A stretch of 64,000 nt of DNA from Evernia prunastri. Its lineage: Eukaryota; Ascomycota; Lecanoromycetes; Lecanorales; Parmeliaceae. The DNA lies in NCBI GenBank assembly GCA_003184365.1, contig NKYR01000006.1, positions 496,001-560,000 on the forward strand. The letters are read 5' to 3'. The first letter of the stretch is position 1. The number at the start of each line of letters is the position of its first letter. Under the pieces are notes generated by a model. That model saw only the letters and a list, made by a program, of their open reading frames with translations. It was not told where the DNA came from and ran no database searches. Both the position numbers and the translations under genes were made by a program. Of the stretch, positions 12,401 to 22,823 are shown piece after piece.

Positions 12401-13447
12401 GTTGTATCGGGACACAGGCTGGATCCTCGTGCCTAGATGTACCGCGTACTTTGTGGTCTTAGCTTTAAACTTGGCATCCGCTTGGCATTGAATCGAGCTT
12501 TTTTTTGGCACAGTCCGCCAGCAAATTCTACCATTACAGTACAGTTCTAATTATTAGGCGTACGTTTCAAGGTCAATAAGCCACCTTCTTAGACCTTGAG
12601 GGTGTAGGTGGCTCATCGGAGACCTTGAAAAAAGCCGTGCGCTATGCGTGAGGTGTGGTACCGCGGGGGTTTTCTCCGACAGTATCCGAAGTGGAACTGC
12701 TGCAATCAGCTGGAAGAGGTATTAGCATCATCAGGTGAGGAAACAGAACGCATTACGTGAGTTGCACGAGCTATTGGCTTTAGAGACGAAGAGTTGTGCC
12801 TTCCACTTGAGGCTTATCATGGTTGGGATTGGAAAGGAGGATATTTGGGAGGCAGATGGTTTCGTTCTTGATGTTGTAGTCGTCATGATGTCTCTTTCAG
12901 TCACTCATGTTGTACAGGCTCTTCTGGGGTGTGGCTGGCGTCAGTATTATGAACAGGCTGCTTATGCTATCTCAACGATGAGTCCCTAGCCTCTGCTTTT
13001 CACGCTAGTCGGACTGCCTCAGGAGTGGCCATGTTTCTGACAACAGAAGTGAAGATCCTGCGATTGTCAGGATCATCTAATTCATATACGTTCTAGGCGC
13101 CCGCATTGCTGACTGGATCTCGCAGAGTTTTCTACTGGCCCATCAGCCGAGGTCGCAATGAGTCTTAGCGCCGCATATGCATGGGGTCATCCTTTGCTGG
13201 TACCCCACCCCACCACACCTTTCGAAGAAGCAGCCAACGTGCCACAATCTGGTGAAATATGAGTAAAGATTATCAAATTATACAGCTGTCATATCAAATA
13301 CGACGTTCGTTTTGCTGCATATCCTTGTCGGTCTGGACTTTCCGTCAGCTTTGGTGTGTATCGTATCAAGGCTGAGAACGCTTTATCGGTCCCGGCCGCA
13401 GAGCTAAAAATAGGCGCAGACGACATCTCGAGCTCTGTATCCTCGCC
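9480..13447. other. 4-kb stretch without a supported gene
   Basis: The longest frames here have no recognisable domain, and I could not build a multi-exon model. One ATG-started frame at 11114-11326 (70 residues, polar, Arg/Pro-rich, starting MCNDRRSNPPADE) could be a small gene but lacks support. No tRNA or clear repeat was seen. Confidence 0.4.
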
Positions 13448-16400
13448 ATGAGTCGTCGTCGCGAGAGCCGGGTCTACCGTGTTCGACAGCTGCCGCTTCA
13501 TCTGGATCACCGCAGCGACGTCGCGTCTTTTCTAGCTAGGATTGTCCCGGCCCTTGGAACATTTGACAACATTCGCGTCTTCTCGCTAGCCCAGGAAAAA
13601 CCGACTTCTAAGACTGCTACAGTTTCGTTCAAGACTCTTCCCTCCAAGTTTGACAATGATGAACAGCAATGGACCTTACAGGCTGAGGATGTCTGTGGGC
13701 AGAATATTATCGTTGACACCCATTTTCGAGATTTCACGGTCCTCAATGAGCCTCGGCACGGTGACCATACCGTAGAGTGTGTCCTCTTAAGTAATTCAAG
13801 ACAGTATCGCGGGCTGACCTGGCTTGAACAGCTGTATCGCTATTTCAGGCCTTGCTAGTCATCCTTTTGGCTCGTGGAAACACAGAGAATCTGGTTCAGA
13901 CTTCATGTGGCTCCGTGATCGGCTCCCGCAAGATGTGCCCCAGCTTCGTAGCCTTATCTATGGCTACGACACAACGCTTTTCAAGAGTCGCTCGTTTCAA
14001 GATCTCGATGACATTGCATTTTCGTTTATCGCAAGTCTTAAGGAGATACGTCGGTCTTTATCGCCTGCAAAACCCATGATCTTGTTGGCTCATAGCTTGG
14101 GTGGGATTGTGCTGAAAAGATCACTGGTTCTGTTGGCAGATGAGGAAAAGGAGACTCTAGAATCCGTGAGAGGCGTAGTCTTCTTTGGCGTTCCGCATAA
14201 GGGCATGATGAATTCTCATTTCCTTGTCATGGTCGCGAAGCAGCCAAACGAGGACCTAATTAGCAGAGCTCTATCTCCAGGTTCGACTCTTCTCCTAGAG
14301 TTGGATGCACAATTCTCAAAGATTGCTTCGAGCTTTAGTCACAATATCATGTTTGTGTATGAGACGGAACTGTCGCAGACGACAAAGGTAAGTGATCCAA
14401 CTTATGTACACACGCAGATCTTGACAATCGGCTAGCAAACATCATCTGGGACGTGGGTTAGATCTGAGACTTTTGCAGTCCTTGTGGACAAAGAATCAGC
14501 AGTCCCGTCTAGAACCCCACGCCACAACGCTATACCTGTGAACAAGGATCATTCGAACATGGTGAAATTTGGCGAGGATGACCCGGACTATCGGAAAGTC
14601 GCGTCATTTATCTCAGATCTCAGCAAGAACTCGGACAGCGAGAGAAGTGGCCACGTAAATCCCATGTCACCGACCTCTATTCGAAAAGCCGCGAAGACTT
14701 TTTCGACCGTTCCATTCCCCCAAGACACTAGATTTGTTGGTCGCGAGGACGTGCTGGCACAGCTTGAGTCGGAGTTTGCAAGTCCAAACTCACAACGTTG
14801 GGCGTCATTGTACGGTCTTGGCGGCATAGGGTGAAACCCAGATCTCTTTACAATAGTCGATCTGGGAAGTTGAGCTGACTGTTGCTGCCAGGAAGTCTCA
14901 AATTGCCATTGAGTACTCTTATCGACAACAAGAGCGTTTTCCTCAGATCTCGACCTTTTGGGTTCATTCGAGTAGCAAAGCGAGGTTCGAGCAGTCATAT
15001 ACAGAGATTGCCGCGAAAGTAGGGCTTCTGGTAAATGGAGATGGCAAGGTCGACATCCTCCAAATGGTTTCAAGTTGGCTCGCAGATCCGGACAATGGTC
15101 CGTGGCTATTGATCCTCGACAACGCAGACGACGACAGCGTGTTACTGGATCTATCAACAGGTGCCACTGAACACGGCTCGGCTTCTATGCAGCGCTGCTT
15201 GCTTAAATTCTTGCCGCGAGTGCAGCACGGGGCGGTACTCATCACTACTCGGGATCGGACTTGTGCAATAAAAGTCAATGATCATCGTGGCACGCCCATA
15301 GAAGTTTTGTCTATGAATATTGATGATTCTATGCAACTGCTCCGAAACATATTGCCAGATGCCCTTGAAGAAGAGGCTGCTGAGCTTGTGAAAGAATTGG
15401 GGTATATGCCTCTTGCCATTTCTCAGGCTAGTGCATACATCAAGGCGGTCTCGCAGATCTCAATACGCAAATACCTCGAGGTTTTTCGTCGCAGCAACAA
15501 GGAGCAAACAGCTTTGCTGAATAAGGACAAAGGAGACTTAAGGCGAGATCGAGGGGTACCAAATGCGGTGATAACATCCTGGGAGCTATCTTTCAAGCAG
15601 ATACGTGAGAATATTCCACGGTCGGCCAACTTGTTGTCACTCATGTCGTATTTCAATCGACAGGCTATTCCACAGTTTCTGATACAAGGAGACGACGACG
15701 ACGCTGACGACATCTCCTTCTCTGAGGACATCGAACCACTGCTTAGCTTTTCCCTCATTCGAGCAGAAATTGGACAGAATACCTTTGAGATGCATAGACT
15801 GGTGCAAACAGCAACGCGGCACTGGCTTCGTGGCGAAGGCGATGAACAAGTGTGGAAAGAGAGTGCGATTGAGCGAGTGGCGTATCATTTCCCCTGGAAT
15901 GACCAAGACCAACACTGGGCCGTCTGCGAGGAATTGATGTCTCATGCAGACGAGGTGATACTCCATGAGGCTAGCTCCAAAGAATCTCAACTATGTCTTG
16001 CGAAAATATTATCGGACACAGCATGGTATCTACTTCAAAGGAAAGGAAATGCCGTCCCTGCAGAAGAAAGATCGGAACGTGCGCTTAATATTCAGCGCCG
16101 ATACCTTGATGATGACTCGGACGAAACCCTCGTTACATTGAGTATATTGGCCGAAGCTCAAGATAAAGTTTTCAAATTTACAGATGCGTTAAATCTTAGA
16201 GAACGCATATTGAAGCAAAGACTGGAAAAGCAGGGGCTGGAGCACCCAGATACCTTAATCGATATGCATAATCTCGCTTTGTCATATGGCAATTTAGGGC
16301 AATTTGAAAAGGCCGAGGATATGCTGAAACGCGTGGTTGAGGCGAAAGAAAGACTGCTCGGTTCGGAACATGCGTCATCCTTGAACACTAAAAACATTTT

Positions 16401-17067
16401 AGCGCAAATGCAAATTGACCAAGGCAAATACGAGGAAGCCGAGAAGCTAAGTAGTCATGTTCTGGAGATAAACACGCGATGTTTTGGACTCGAGCATACA
16501 AGAACTCTTGACGGGATGTACAATCTAGCCCTTGCATATTTGCAACAAAGTAAATTGAAAGATGCCGAGGTCACAATTGCTCAGGCTATTCCATTGCATA
16601 CGAAAGTTTTCGGACACAGTCATTGGTGTACCCTTGAATGTAAAGTGCTCTTGGGTGAAACCTACTACAACCAAAGTAAGCTGGACGAGGCGGAAAATAT
16701 CTGCAGATTGTGTCTCGAGACGGCGCAAGAAATCTACGGTCCGCAAAATAGAACAACATTAAATATTATGAATCTCCTCGCACTCATCTACCAAGATCAA
16801 GGGAGATTTGTTAATGCATCAGAACTCCTCGAAAAGGTTGTGGAGTCGAGCACGCAAGTTCTCGGGGCTGATCATCCGGTTACGTTGGTTACTATGCACA
16901 ATCTTGCTGTCTGCTACTATGATATGGGGGAGAAGGACCGTGCAGTTCAATTGATGACTGAAGTGCTTCGCAAGCGAAGGGAGGTCCTTCGCGTAGATCA
17001 TCCGGGCATTTCCAACTCTGCAAAGTGGTTGGCCTATTGGAAGAGTGAAGAAGGGAACAGGGAGTGA
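13448..17067 (+). CDS. NOD-like receptor: alpha/beta-hydrolase - NB-ARC - TPR protein
   Basis: Fungal STAND/NLR-type protein, a family linked to self/non-self recognition and incompatibility. Exons 13448-13778, 13849-14387, 14436-14830 and 14892-17067 give about 1146 residues. The N-terminal region has a serine-hydrolase fold (SesB/lipase-like): SIYGYDTT-type strand (LIYGYDTTLF), nucleophile motif AHSLGGI with Ser near 192, and FFGVPHKG. The NB-ARC has Walker A GLGGIGKSQ (split by intron 3, near 415-423), Walker B WLLILDNADDD near 493, and a GYMPLAI-type motif. From about residue 838 come tandem ~42-residue kinesin-light-chain-like TPRs (HPDTL..MHNLA pattern). Intron 1 is a problem: the only phase-preserving acceptor (after 13848) deletes the conserved IAISG strand, while the acceptor that keeps it (after 13831) is out of frame by one base. 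The gene may therefore be damaged, mis-sequenced or variably spliced. Confidence 0.82.
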
Positions 17068-17342
17068 GCAGTAGGGGAGAGGGCAGTGAGAAAGAGAGGA
17101 GCAAAGAAGAGGATAGAGAGACAAACGAAAGTGAGGGGGAAGGGATCGAGTAAGACAGTAGCGAGGAAGAGACAAGTGAAGAAGGAACAGAAGGATTCGA
17201 GGAAAATATAAGTGAGGAGGAAGCGAGCATGGAAGACGTCATCATGGGAGAAGAGCTCGATGACGGCCATTTCTCTTCGCCAGCGGTTCAAGGAGCCGAA
17301 CCAAGGCGGTCGCCAAGGAAGCGACGCCGCTTAGACCACTAA
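17064..17342 (+). other. Possible terminal intron and last exon of the NLR gene (acidic tail plus NLS)
   Basis: The NLR frame stops at 17065-17067, but a donor GTGAGC at 17064 and an acceptor GACAG ending 17158 define a 95-nt intron in phase 2. Splicing it continues the frame to a TAA at 17340-17342, adding about 60 residues: a Glu/Ser-rich segment (SEEETSEEGTEGFEE) and a basic end, PRRSPRKRRRLDH, resembling a nuclear localisation signal. Base composition is strongly purine-rich. Intron retention would give the shorter protein. This is inference from splice signals and phase only. Confidence 0.45.
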
Positions 17343-18651
17343 GGCAGGAGCATGGATGAAGGTATAGCTGAGAGTGTGGTGCTGGCTCGATGTGTGGGTT
17401 CTGTTATGCGCTCGCTGAAATCTTCGCACGGAGAGCTTCTGATTCTGCTTCTTTCTATTTCAACTTTGTTTCAAGTCTTCGTCGAATTAAATGAGAATCA
17501 ATACAGTTTATGCTTCTAGATGGTACGTCCCTAACCTCTGACGTTGTTGGAATAAGTTTCGACGCCTTTCAAATTACTTGTGCAAGTGCTATCTAATCGT
17601 TGCAGCAAAACCCCCGACACAAGCTACAACCAAAGCATCCAGTGGACCGCTACAACTGCTCTCCGGATGCTTGGGACAAGGCCAGCAAGTTCAACTGAGA
17701 ATCCGAAAGGTCTCTGTGTCAATAGCGATGACCGCCCCTGGCGCACATGCTCGTTTCGTTTCGCCACTGTTGCGCCCGCCTGGCGGTCGCACACAATTTC
17801 GCACGGCATGGTGGTTTCGCATAGCGAGGATTTACATGAAACTGTGAGGCATACCTTGGACGCGATGGACAGGGGACACGCTTTTTGAATGACCTCCATG
17901 TACATGGGCTTACCATCGGTGTTGAAGTCTGAAGTCGATTCTGGCTCTTTTAGAGTTATGGTTTTTTTTCCGCGCCCGCTCGCGCGCGCCTGTATGTAGC
18001 TTCTTTTCACTTCAGGTCTGTGCTGCGCAGGTATGGTTTAAAGCATCTACATACGGTGTTGAGAGCGTGGGAGTATAGCTAGGTGGTCCTAGGTGTTTTG
18101 GCGACTGCTCACGATGATTGGTGAAGACTGAATCGCGCCCCTGGCGAAATTGGCTCCGGATTCCACCACTGTCGACCACCTTCAAATCGGCAATCAACTT
18201 TGTTTCGGGATGGTGAGTCGATGGTGGACTCAGTTTGCTCCGTGTCAAAGGTAGGTCTTTGTCCTGGAGATTGTGATGAGCCAAAAGATGCAGGCAGCCG
18301 AGAACCGTCTGATTGTTTCCTGTCTGTCTTGGAACAACACACCGTAATTACCTACACCTCCTGGATCTTTGAAGTTGGACGAATATCATCGTCGTTTCAT
18401 CTCTTTCTTCTAGAGTTAAAACATATCATCAACACTACGTTGCCCTTCTCAACATCACTCATCTTTGTGCGAACACATTGCACCTAAACTGGTACGCATT
18501 GCCAGTGACGTCCTCCACAACACAAAATTACAAACTATTGGAAACAATCAGCACTACTGTGTTGCAGCTACCCGGCACTGTGTGTCAAATGACGAATGGT
18601 GTCATGGTGCATGGTTTCCCTAGCCTACAAAAGTAGCCTTCAGATCACTGC
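17343..18651. other. Intergenic with diverged repeat B
   Basis: No gene is supported. The stretch includes the diverged repeat copy at about 17745-18045 and the 5' flank of the RING gene. Confidence 0.45.
17745..18045 (+). repeat. Diverged copy 1 of repeat B
   Basis: This stretch shares features with the better copies at 20.86 kb and 27.04 kb: a cluster of TCGCA(T/C)A(G/C) octamers around 17778-17824 (including GGCATGGTGGTTTCGCATAG), and a second block GCCTGTATGTAGCTT followed by TTTTCACTTCAG near 17988-18015. The intervening sequence is poorly conserved, so the limits are approximate. Confidence 0.45.
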
Positions 18652-19563
18652 ATGGAAAATCAATCAACCTTTCATAACCAAACCCCAACACGAACCCAGC
18701 AACTTTCATCCCTCGCCCGCCGGAACCATCAAGACGAACAACAGCACCCCTCAGCCATGGCCGTCGACCTCAAAGCTCTTCTCAAAAAGACCAAACTGCT
18801 CCAGCCCAACGAAGTCGAAGACCAGACCTGTCACGTCTGCTGCGACGACTACCTGAAAGACTTATCGCAGGAGTTACCACGCAGATTACCTTGCGGACAC
18901 ATCATCGGGACAGAATGCCTGCTGCAATGGGCGTCTTCACAAGCCCACGCTACCGCTATCAACTGCCCTTGGTGTATGCGTCCGATTATCAAATCCATGC
19001 CTGCGCAGGTGAATCAGCCGGCGCAGATTATCCAGCCGCCAATGCCAGCACATGCAGAGACCGCTTTCGAGCGGATCGTGGCCCCATTGTTGAAGGGGAT
19101 CCACGACGACGCCCGAGAGCTTACAACAGAACACCTTTTGGGCGTGCTCACTCTCGTCTTCGTCCTTCTGCTGCCGGCAATGTACTCTCACAACTTGCTG
19201 ACCGTTCCCCCATCCGCCGGTCTATGTTACTACATGGAATGTGTCATTCAGTGTCGTCTAGAGGCTCGCCCCTATGGCGGGATGCTCTCCATCATTTATG
19301 GCCTCTGCGTAGAGACCTTCGTCGATACGTACATCAGCCGTGATTTTCTCTGTTTAGGGAAGGCCACTGTTTATTATACGATGATGGAAGCCCGCGCAAA
19401 ACATGGTCGGCTCAGATTTCTTGTCGTACTGGCTGTGTTCGTGGCGCAGGCTGCTTTGGGACACGTGGCTAGTACAATGATAGCGATCGAAGCCATCGCG
19501 ATTCTGATCTCGGTTCTGACGAGTGTGCTTCGCTTGGTGTTCTCCTCACGGGCACAAGGTTAG
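18652..19563 (+). CDS. RING-type zinc-finger membrane protein, probable E3 ubiquitin ligase
   Basis: Single-exon frame of 303 residues. A RING-like domain spans about residues 60-108: Cys60-x2-Cys63, Cys81-Gly-His83, Cys89, Cys105-x2-Cys108 (CGHIIGTECLLQW and CPWC are the clearest parts). The fifth zinc ligand, normally His or Cys between His83 and Cys89, is Gly in this alignment, so one zinc site may be atypical; His or Cys nearby could substitute. The C-terminal half has hydrophobic segments at roughly 160-180 and a long one near 255-300, so it is probably anchored in an internal membrane. RING domains recruit ubiquitin-conjugating enzymes; the target is unknown. An alternative start is the internal ATG at 18757 (MAVDLKALLKK), which removes a Gln/Ser-rich leader and may be the true start. 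Confidence 0.75.
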   Translation: MENQSTFHNQTPTRTQQLSSLARRNHQDEQQHPSAMAVDLKALLKKTKLLQPNEVEDQTCHVCCDDYLKDLSQELPRRLPCGHIIGTECLLQWASSQAHATAINCPWCMRPIIKSMPAQVNQPAQIIQPPMPAHAETAFERIVAPLLKGIHDDARELTTEHLLGVLTLVFVLLLPAMYSHNLLTVPPSAGLCYYMECVIQCRLEARPYGGMLSIIYGLCVETFVDTYISRDFLCLGKATVYYTMMEARAKHGRLRFLVVLAVFVAQAALGHVASTMIAIEAIAILISVLTSVLRLVFSSRAQG

Positions 19564-20855
19564 AGAACTTTGGCATGCTAGATCAGTTGGAAAAAGGTAG
19601 CAAATGGAGCGGACGACTTGGTTTCGGCTAGATTGACGGATTGACATGGTACAGATGAGTGAACTCATTGGGTGCAGCCGTGGGTTGTTCGATAGGTTAA
19701 TGCAGTATTCTCTGCTCGTGTAGAAGTAGTATTAAATGAGAGCATTGCCGTGAACGATCAGCCACGGTTATATGGATCTACTTCACGCTTGCTAAAGTTT
19801 CACATGCAAGTATATTGTCGGTTTTGAAAGAGAAAGAAAGTTGAGGGTGAGTCAACAAATCTCTCGTCGCTTGTAAATAACGTACTTCGGTATCGAACAT
19901 TAGGTTCTAGGAAGCTGTCCAGGTACACCTCCTGTAGCTGAAGATTTCAAACTTTCAAGCGAAGAGATCCGTTTGAAACCAGCTTGATCTACTCACCTTC
20001 GGGTTGCATCCTTCGAGTACAACCTTCCGAGTGCAGCGAGATACCTCAAGCTTTTCCTACTTGTCCTACTGCGTGAAAATCGCATCCACTGTGATGAACG
20101 TTGTCTCATGACAACGCTTATCGACTTTCTGAGAAGATTTGGTCTATGACTCGAGAGAATCGGCTCAAACTGAAGGTGAAGCCTTTGTTCGCAAGTCAGG
20201 CGAAGAGGAAAGGAATAATGAAACCAGGCGAGTCATGCCTGTTGCGCTTGGGCGGGCAACCAGATCGTTGACTTCTGATGCCTGCCGGGCCGGGGACCTA
20301 GCCGCGACACTTGGGTACAGGTACGTACCAGGTTCGTTCAAGCAATTTGGTAAGACGTTCGAGAGCTGGGTCCTCTTGCCGCACTGTTCACGCTTTGCGC
20401 CCAGGGTGTAAGTGAAAACGGAGATTCGAAGCTTCGGCGGACAGAATGTTGGAAGTAGACAGGTCGGCGCGCCCCCAACCTTGGGTACTTGCATGGTATT
20501 GTCTGGGAATTTGATAGCCCGATCGGGAAGACGTGAAATCTATAGCAAATCTATGGTGCATGGCAAAAAGACTGAAAGGAGGTGTGCATGAGCGACGTCG
20601 TGATTCTATGTGCAGGGGGAAGGATAAAGGATTGGGGGATATCTCTGATGCAGTGACATGAAATCCATCACTGCACCGTGCTACCCTTCTAGTCCCTATC
20701 ACCTTGTGGGCCGATTAATTACACCCTTCGTAGAGCTACCAAAAACCACTCGGATATCGCACTCAAGGGTTACGCTTTCTGAAGACGTAGTTGTAGATGC
20801 GAGCATAGTTTCCGGATTCCCGTCGAAATCGATCGTCACAGTGGGACTGGGGTTT
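19564..20855. other. Intergenic, no gene seen
   Basis: No frame in this stretch has recognisable domains or coherent splice structure. It precedes repeat B copy 2. Confidence 0.4.
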
Positions 20856-21290
20856 AGTCGGTCGCATAGCATGGTGTTTTTGCATTGCATGGTTTTTCGC
20901 ATAACATGAGATATTCGCGCTACATATTCATCTCGCATAGGAGACCTACAAGGTCTGCAATATCGCATAGTAGGACGTGTTTCGTGTCAGGCACGCGTCT
21001 GTCAGGAGATTCATGGCTCGGTGGGAGCTCTATTTATATGGGCTGCCCACCAGTGTTGGGCTTCTCATTCGATTCCATCTCTTTCAGACCCATAGCATTC
21101 TTTTCCCGCCCACACACACCTGTATGTAGCTTCATTTTCACTTCAGATATAGCTGAACAAGCATTGGGAGTTTTTCTAGCACTGGGAGGTCTACATATGC
21201 CTCTTCAGGTAGCTAGCCTCGGTTTTGGGACCTCGCAACGCATTTGCACACGATTCCAGCTGTTTTGAAGTCTCTACATGATGGTAGGCG
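20856..21290 (+). repeat. Repeat B, copy 2
   Basis: This is an approximately 430-bp non-coding repeat that aligns along its length with the reverse complement of 27040-27437. Shared landmarks in order: GGTCGCATAGCATGG with further CGCATA motifs, a GGACGTG...TCGTGT block, CAGTGTTGGGCT, GATTCCATCT, TAGCTTCA...TTCAC, then CTACATATGCCTCTTCA, GTAGCTAGCC, GACCTCGCAAC and CGATTCCAGC. Differences are largely transitions, as expected of an old, mutated fungal repeat. No transposase and no clear target duplication were seen. Confidence 0.8.
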
Positions 21291-21385
21291 AAGACTAATG
21301 ATGAGCTTCCTCGCAAAGGCAGGACGTGGTTACCCATACAGACATGCCCAATCCATGTCCCACAAGCATCCAGCCTGGGCACTTA

Positions 21386-22202
21386 TCAAACCTCAATCTT
21401 GCCCTGCCACACCCTCATCTTGTTGCCCCAAATTTGCAAAGGCAGCACGAACACAATCACCGCGGCTTGGATTCCTGTTGGTAAGTACTTGGTACTGCAG
21501 TTACTGCTGTGAGACTGAATCACTAGATTTGGTATTCCTAATGATGTCTAAGGAAGAAGGATTCTATGTACAGGAAAGGCCTTCATATATCAATGTACTA
21601 GGCCGAAAGAGCGTTAGTGGAAGCGAGTGTTGAGTCGTTCCAACACGAATCGAACGTGATGGCCGCACCGCACCAGGCTGCTGTGCATATCGCGACGACA
21701 AGAAACCAAAAGAGCACAGGCAAGCGTCCAAAGTAGGTTGACAGTATAATGACAAAGATCCCTCCAGCCCCAAGCATGAATAGATTTCCGACTAAAGAGT
21801 GGTTAACGGTCGTCTGTGAAATGTCCCATTGACCATGGGGCCTCCAGAATCAACCTGTCAGTTACTGCATACGGACTTATGCATCATACTGGCGATGATG
21901 GATAGTACTCACAGCAAGTTTGACTGTACAACCGAAGTGACCGCGCCCATAGAACTGCCAAAATCGGCCAAAAACGCCGTCGCTGACACGATCAGGAGAA
22001 TCGTGTTCTTTTTCGACTGGCTCCAATTTAGAGGGTCGTTAGGGTCGCCACCGGGCCGTGGAATCGGTATCCTTTGCCTATCTTTGGAGGTCTCCAAGGA
22101 TTTGGAACGATCGAGGTCGGACCAAACATCAGTGCCGGTGCCGGAACGGATCTTATTGTCTGTGGGCTTGCCGCCCTTTTCGCAATCTGAGTTTTCGGCC
22201 AT
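21386..22202 (-). pseudogene. MFS drug/toxin-type transporter remnant with internal deletion
   Basis: The minus-strand ATG at 22202 opens a typical MFS N-terminus (GDPNDPLNW, then a helix with LLIVSATAFLADFGSS). A phase-2 intron (21842-21912, GTGAGT...GGAG) joins it to QWDISQTTVNHSLVGNLF, GRLPVLFWFLVVA and a stop TAG at 21598-21600, about 177 residues in all. About 110 bp further on, after a CAACAG 3' splice site, a frame at 21484-21386 reads IQAAVIVFVLPLQIWGNKMR and ends in TGA: this is the last helix and tail of an MFS protein. The roughly 300 residues between are missing. The gene therefore lost its centre and cannot form a transporter. It lies divergent from the second O-methyltransferase, so it may be part of a decayed biosynthetic locus. 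Confidence 0.75.
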
Positions 22203-22823
22203 GGCCGCGTAAAGTCAATCGAGGAATCTCCCGTGAAGATTTGGCAGGAGAGTGGGCGAGAGAATGTGTGGAAGGGGAGAAATAGAGTGCAGTAGCTGCA
22301 GCGACAAGTTGCAGGAGACCGGTTCCTCGCGCTGGCTTGCATGAACTTAGCACAAAAGCCAAACCCGATTTTCGGGCATCATCGGGGCGTCAGCTCAGCT
22401 TTATAGAAAATGCATGAGTACGATAATTCTCATCGGCCGGCCTCGCCTCTTCTCGAGGATGCAATTGTTGAAAAAGCGTGTTATTTGCCGATGCTAGTAA
22501 TCCAGTTCAGTGGGCGTGTGAACGACGTCAGGATATGCACCCAGACTCAGATGAGGGGTAGGTGTTGCATGCGCGATGACGGTCGGTATCGGTTTCCACT
22601 GCTGAGATGGTGATAAGGTATCCTGCATGTGCCCGGGTACGCATTCTTAGCGATTACGGTGCCACGGAATAATACACTGATAACACTGCGCATTACGCAA
22701 GGAGTGAACGAGGTGGTACAAAGTTTGATTATAAAAGAAGCAAATTTTTTCCAAGCATGACTGCACATCTTCAAACAAATTGTCCTCATTCTGGTTTCCA
22801 GTCACACATTTCATCTTTATACC
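22203..22823. other. Divergent intergenic region between MFS remnant and O-methyltransferase
   Basis: This is the shared upstream region of two divergent genes. I see one TATA box (22730-22737) and no other supported feature. Confidence 0.45.
22730..22737 (+). promoter_or_regulatory. TATA box of second O-methyltransferase
   Basis: TATAAAAG lies 94 bp upstream of the ATG at 22824, at normal fungal core-promoter spacing. Confidence 0.55.
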
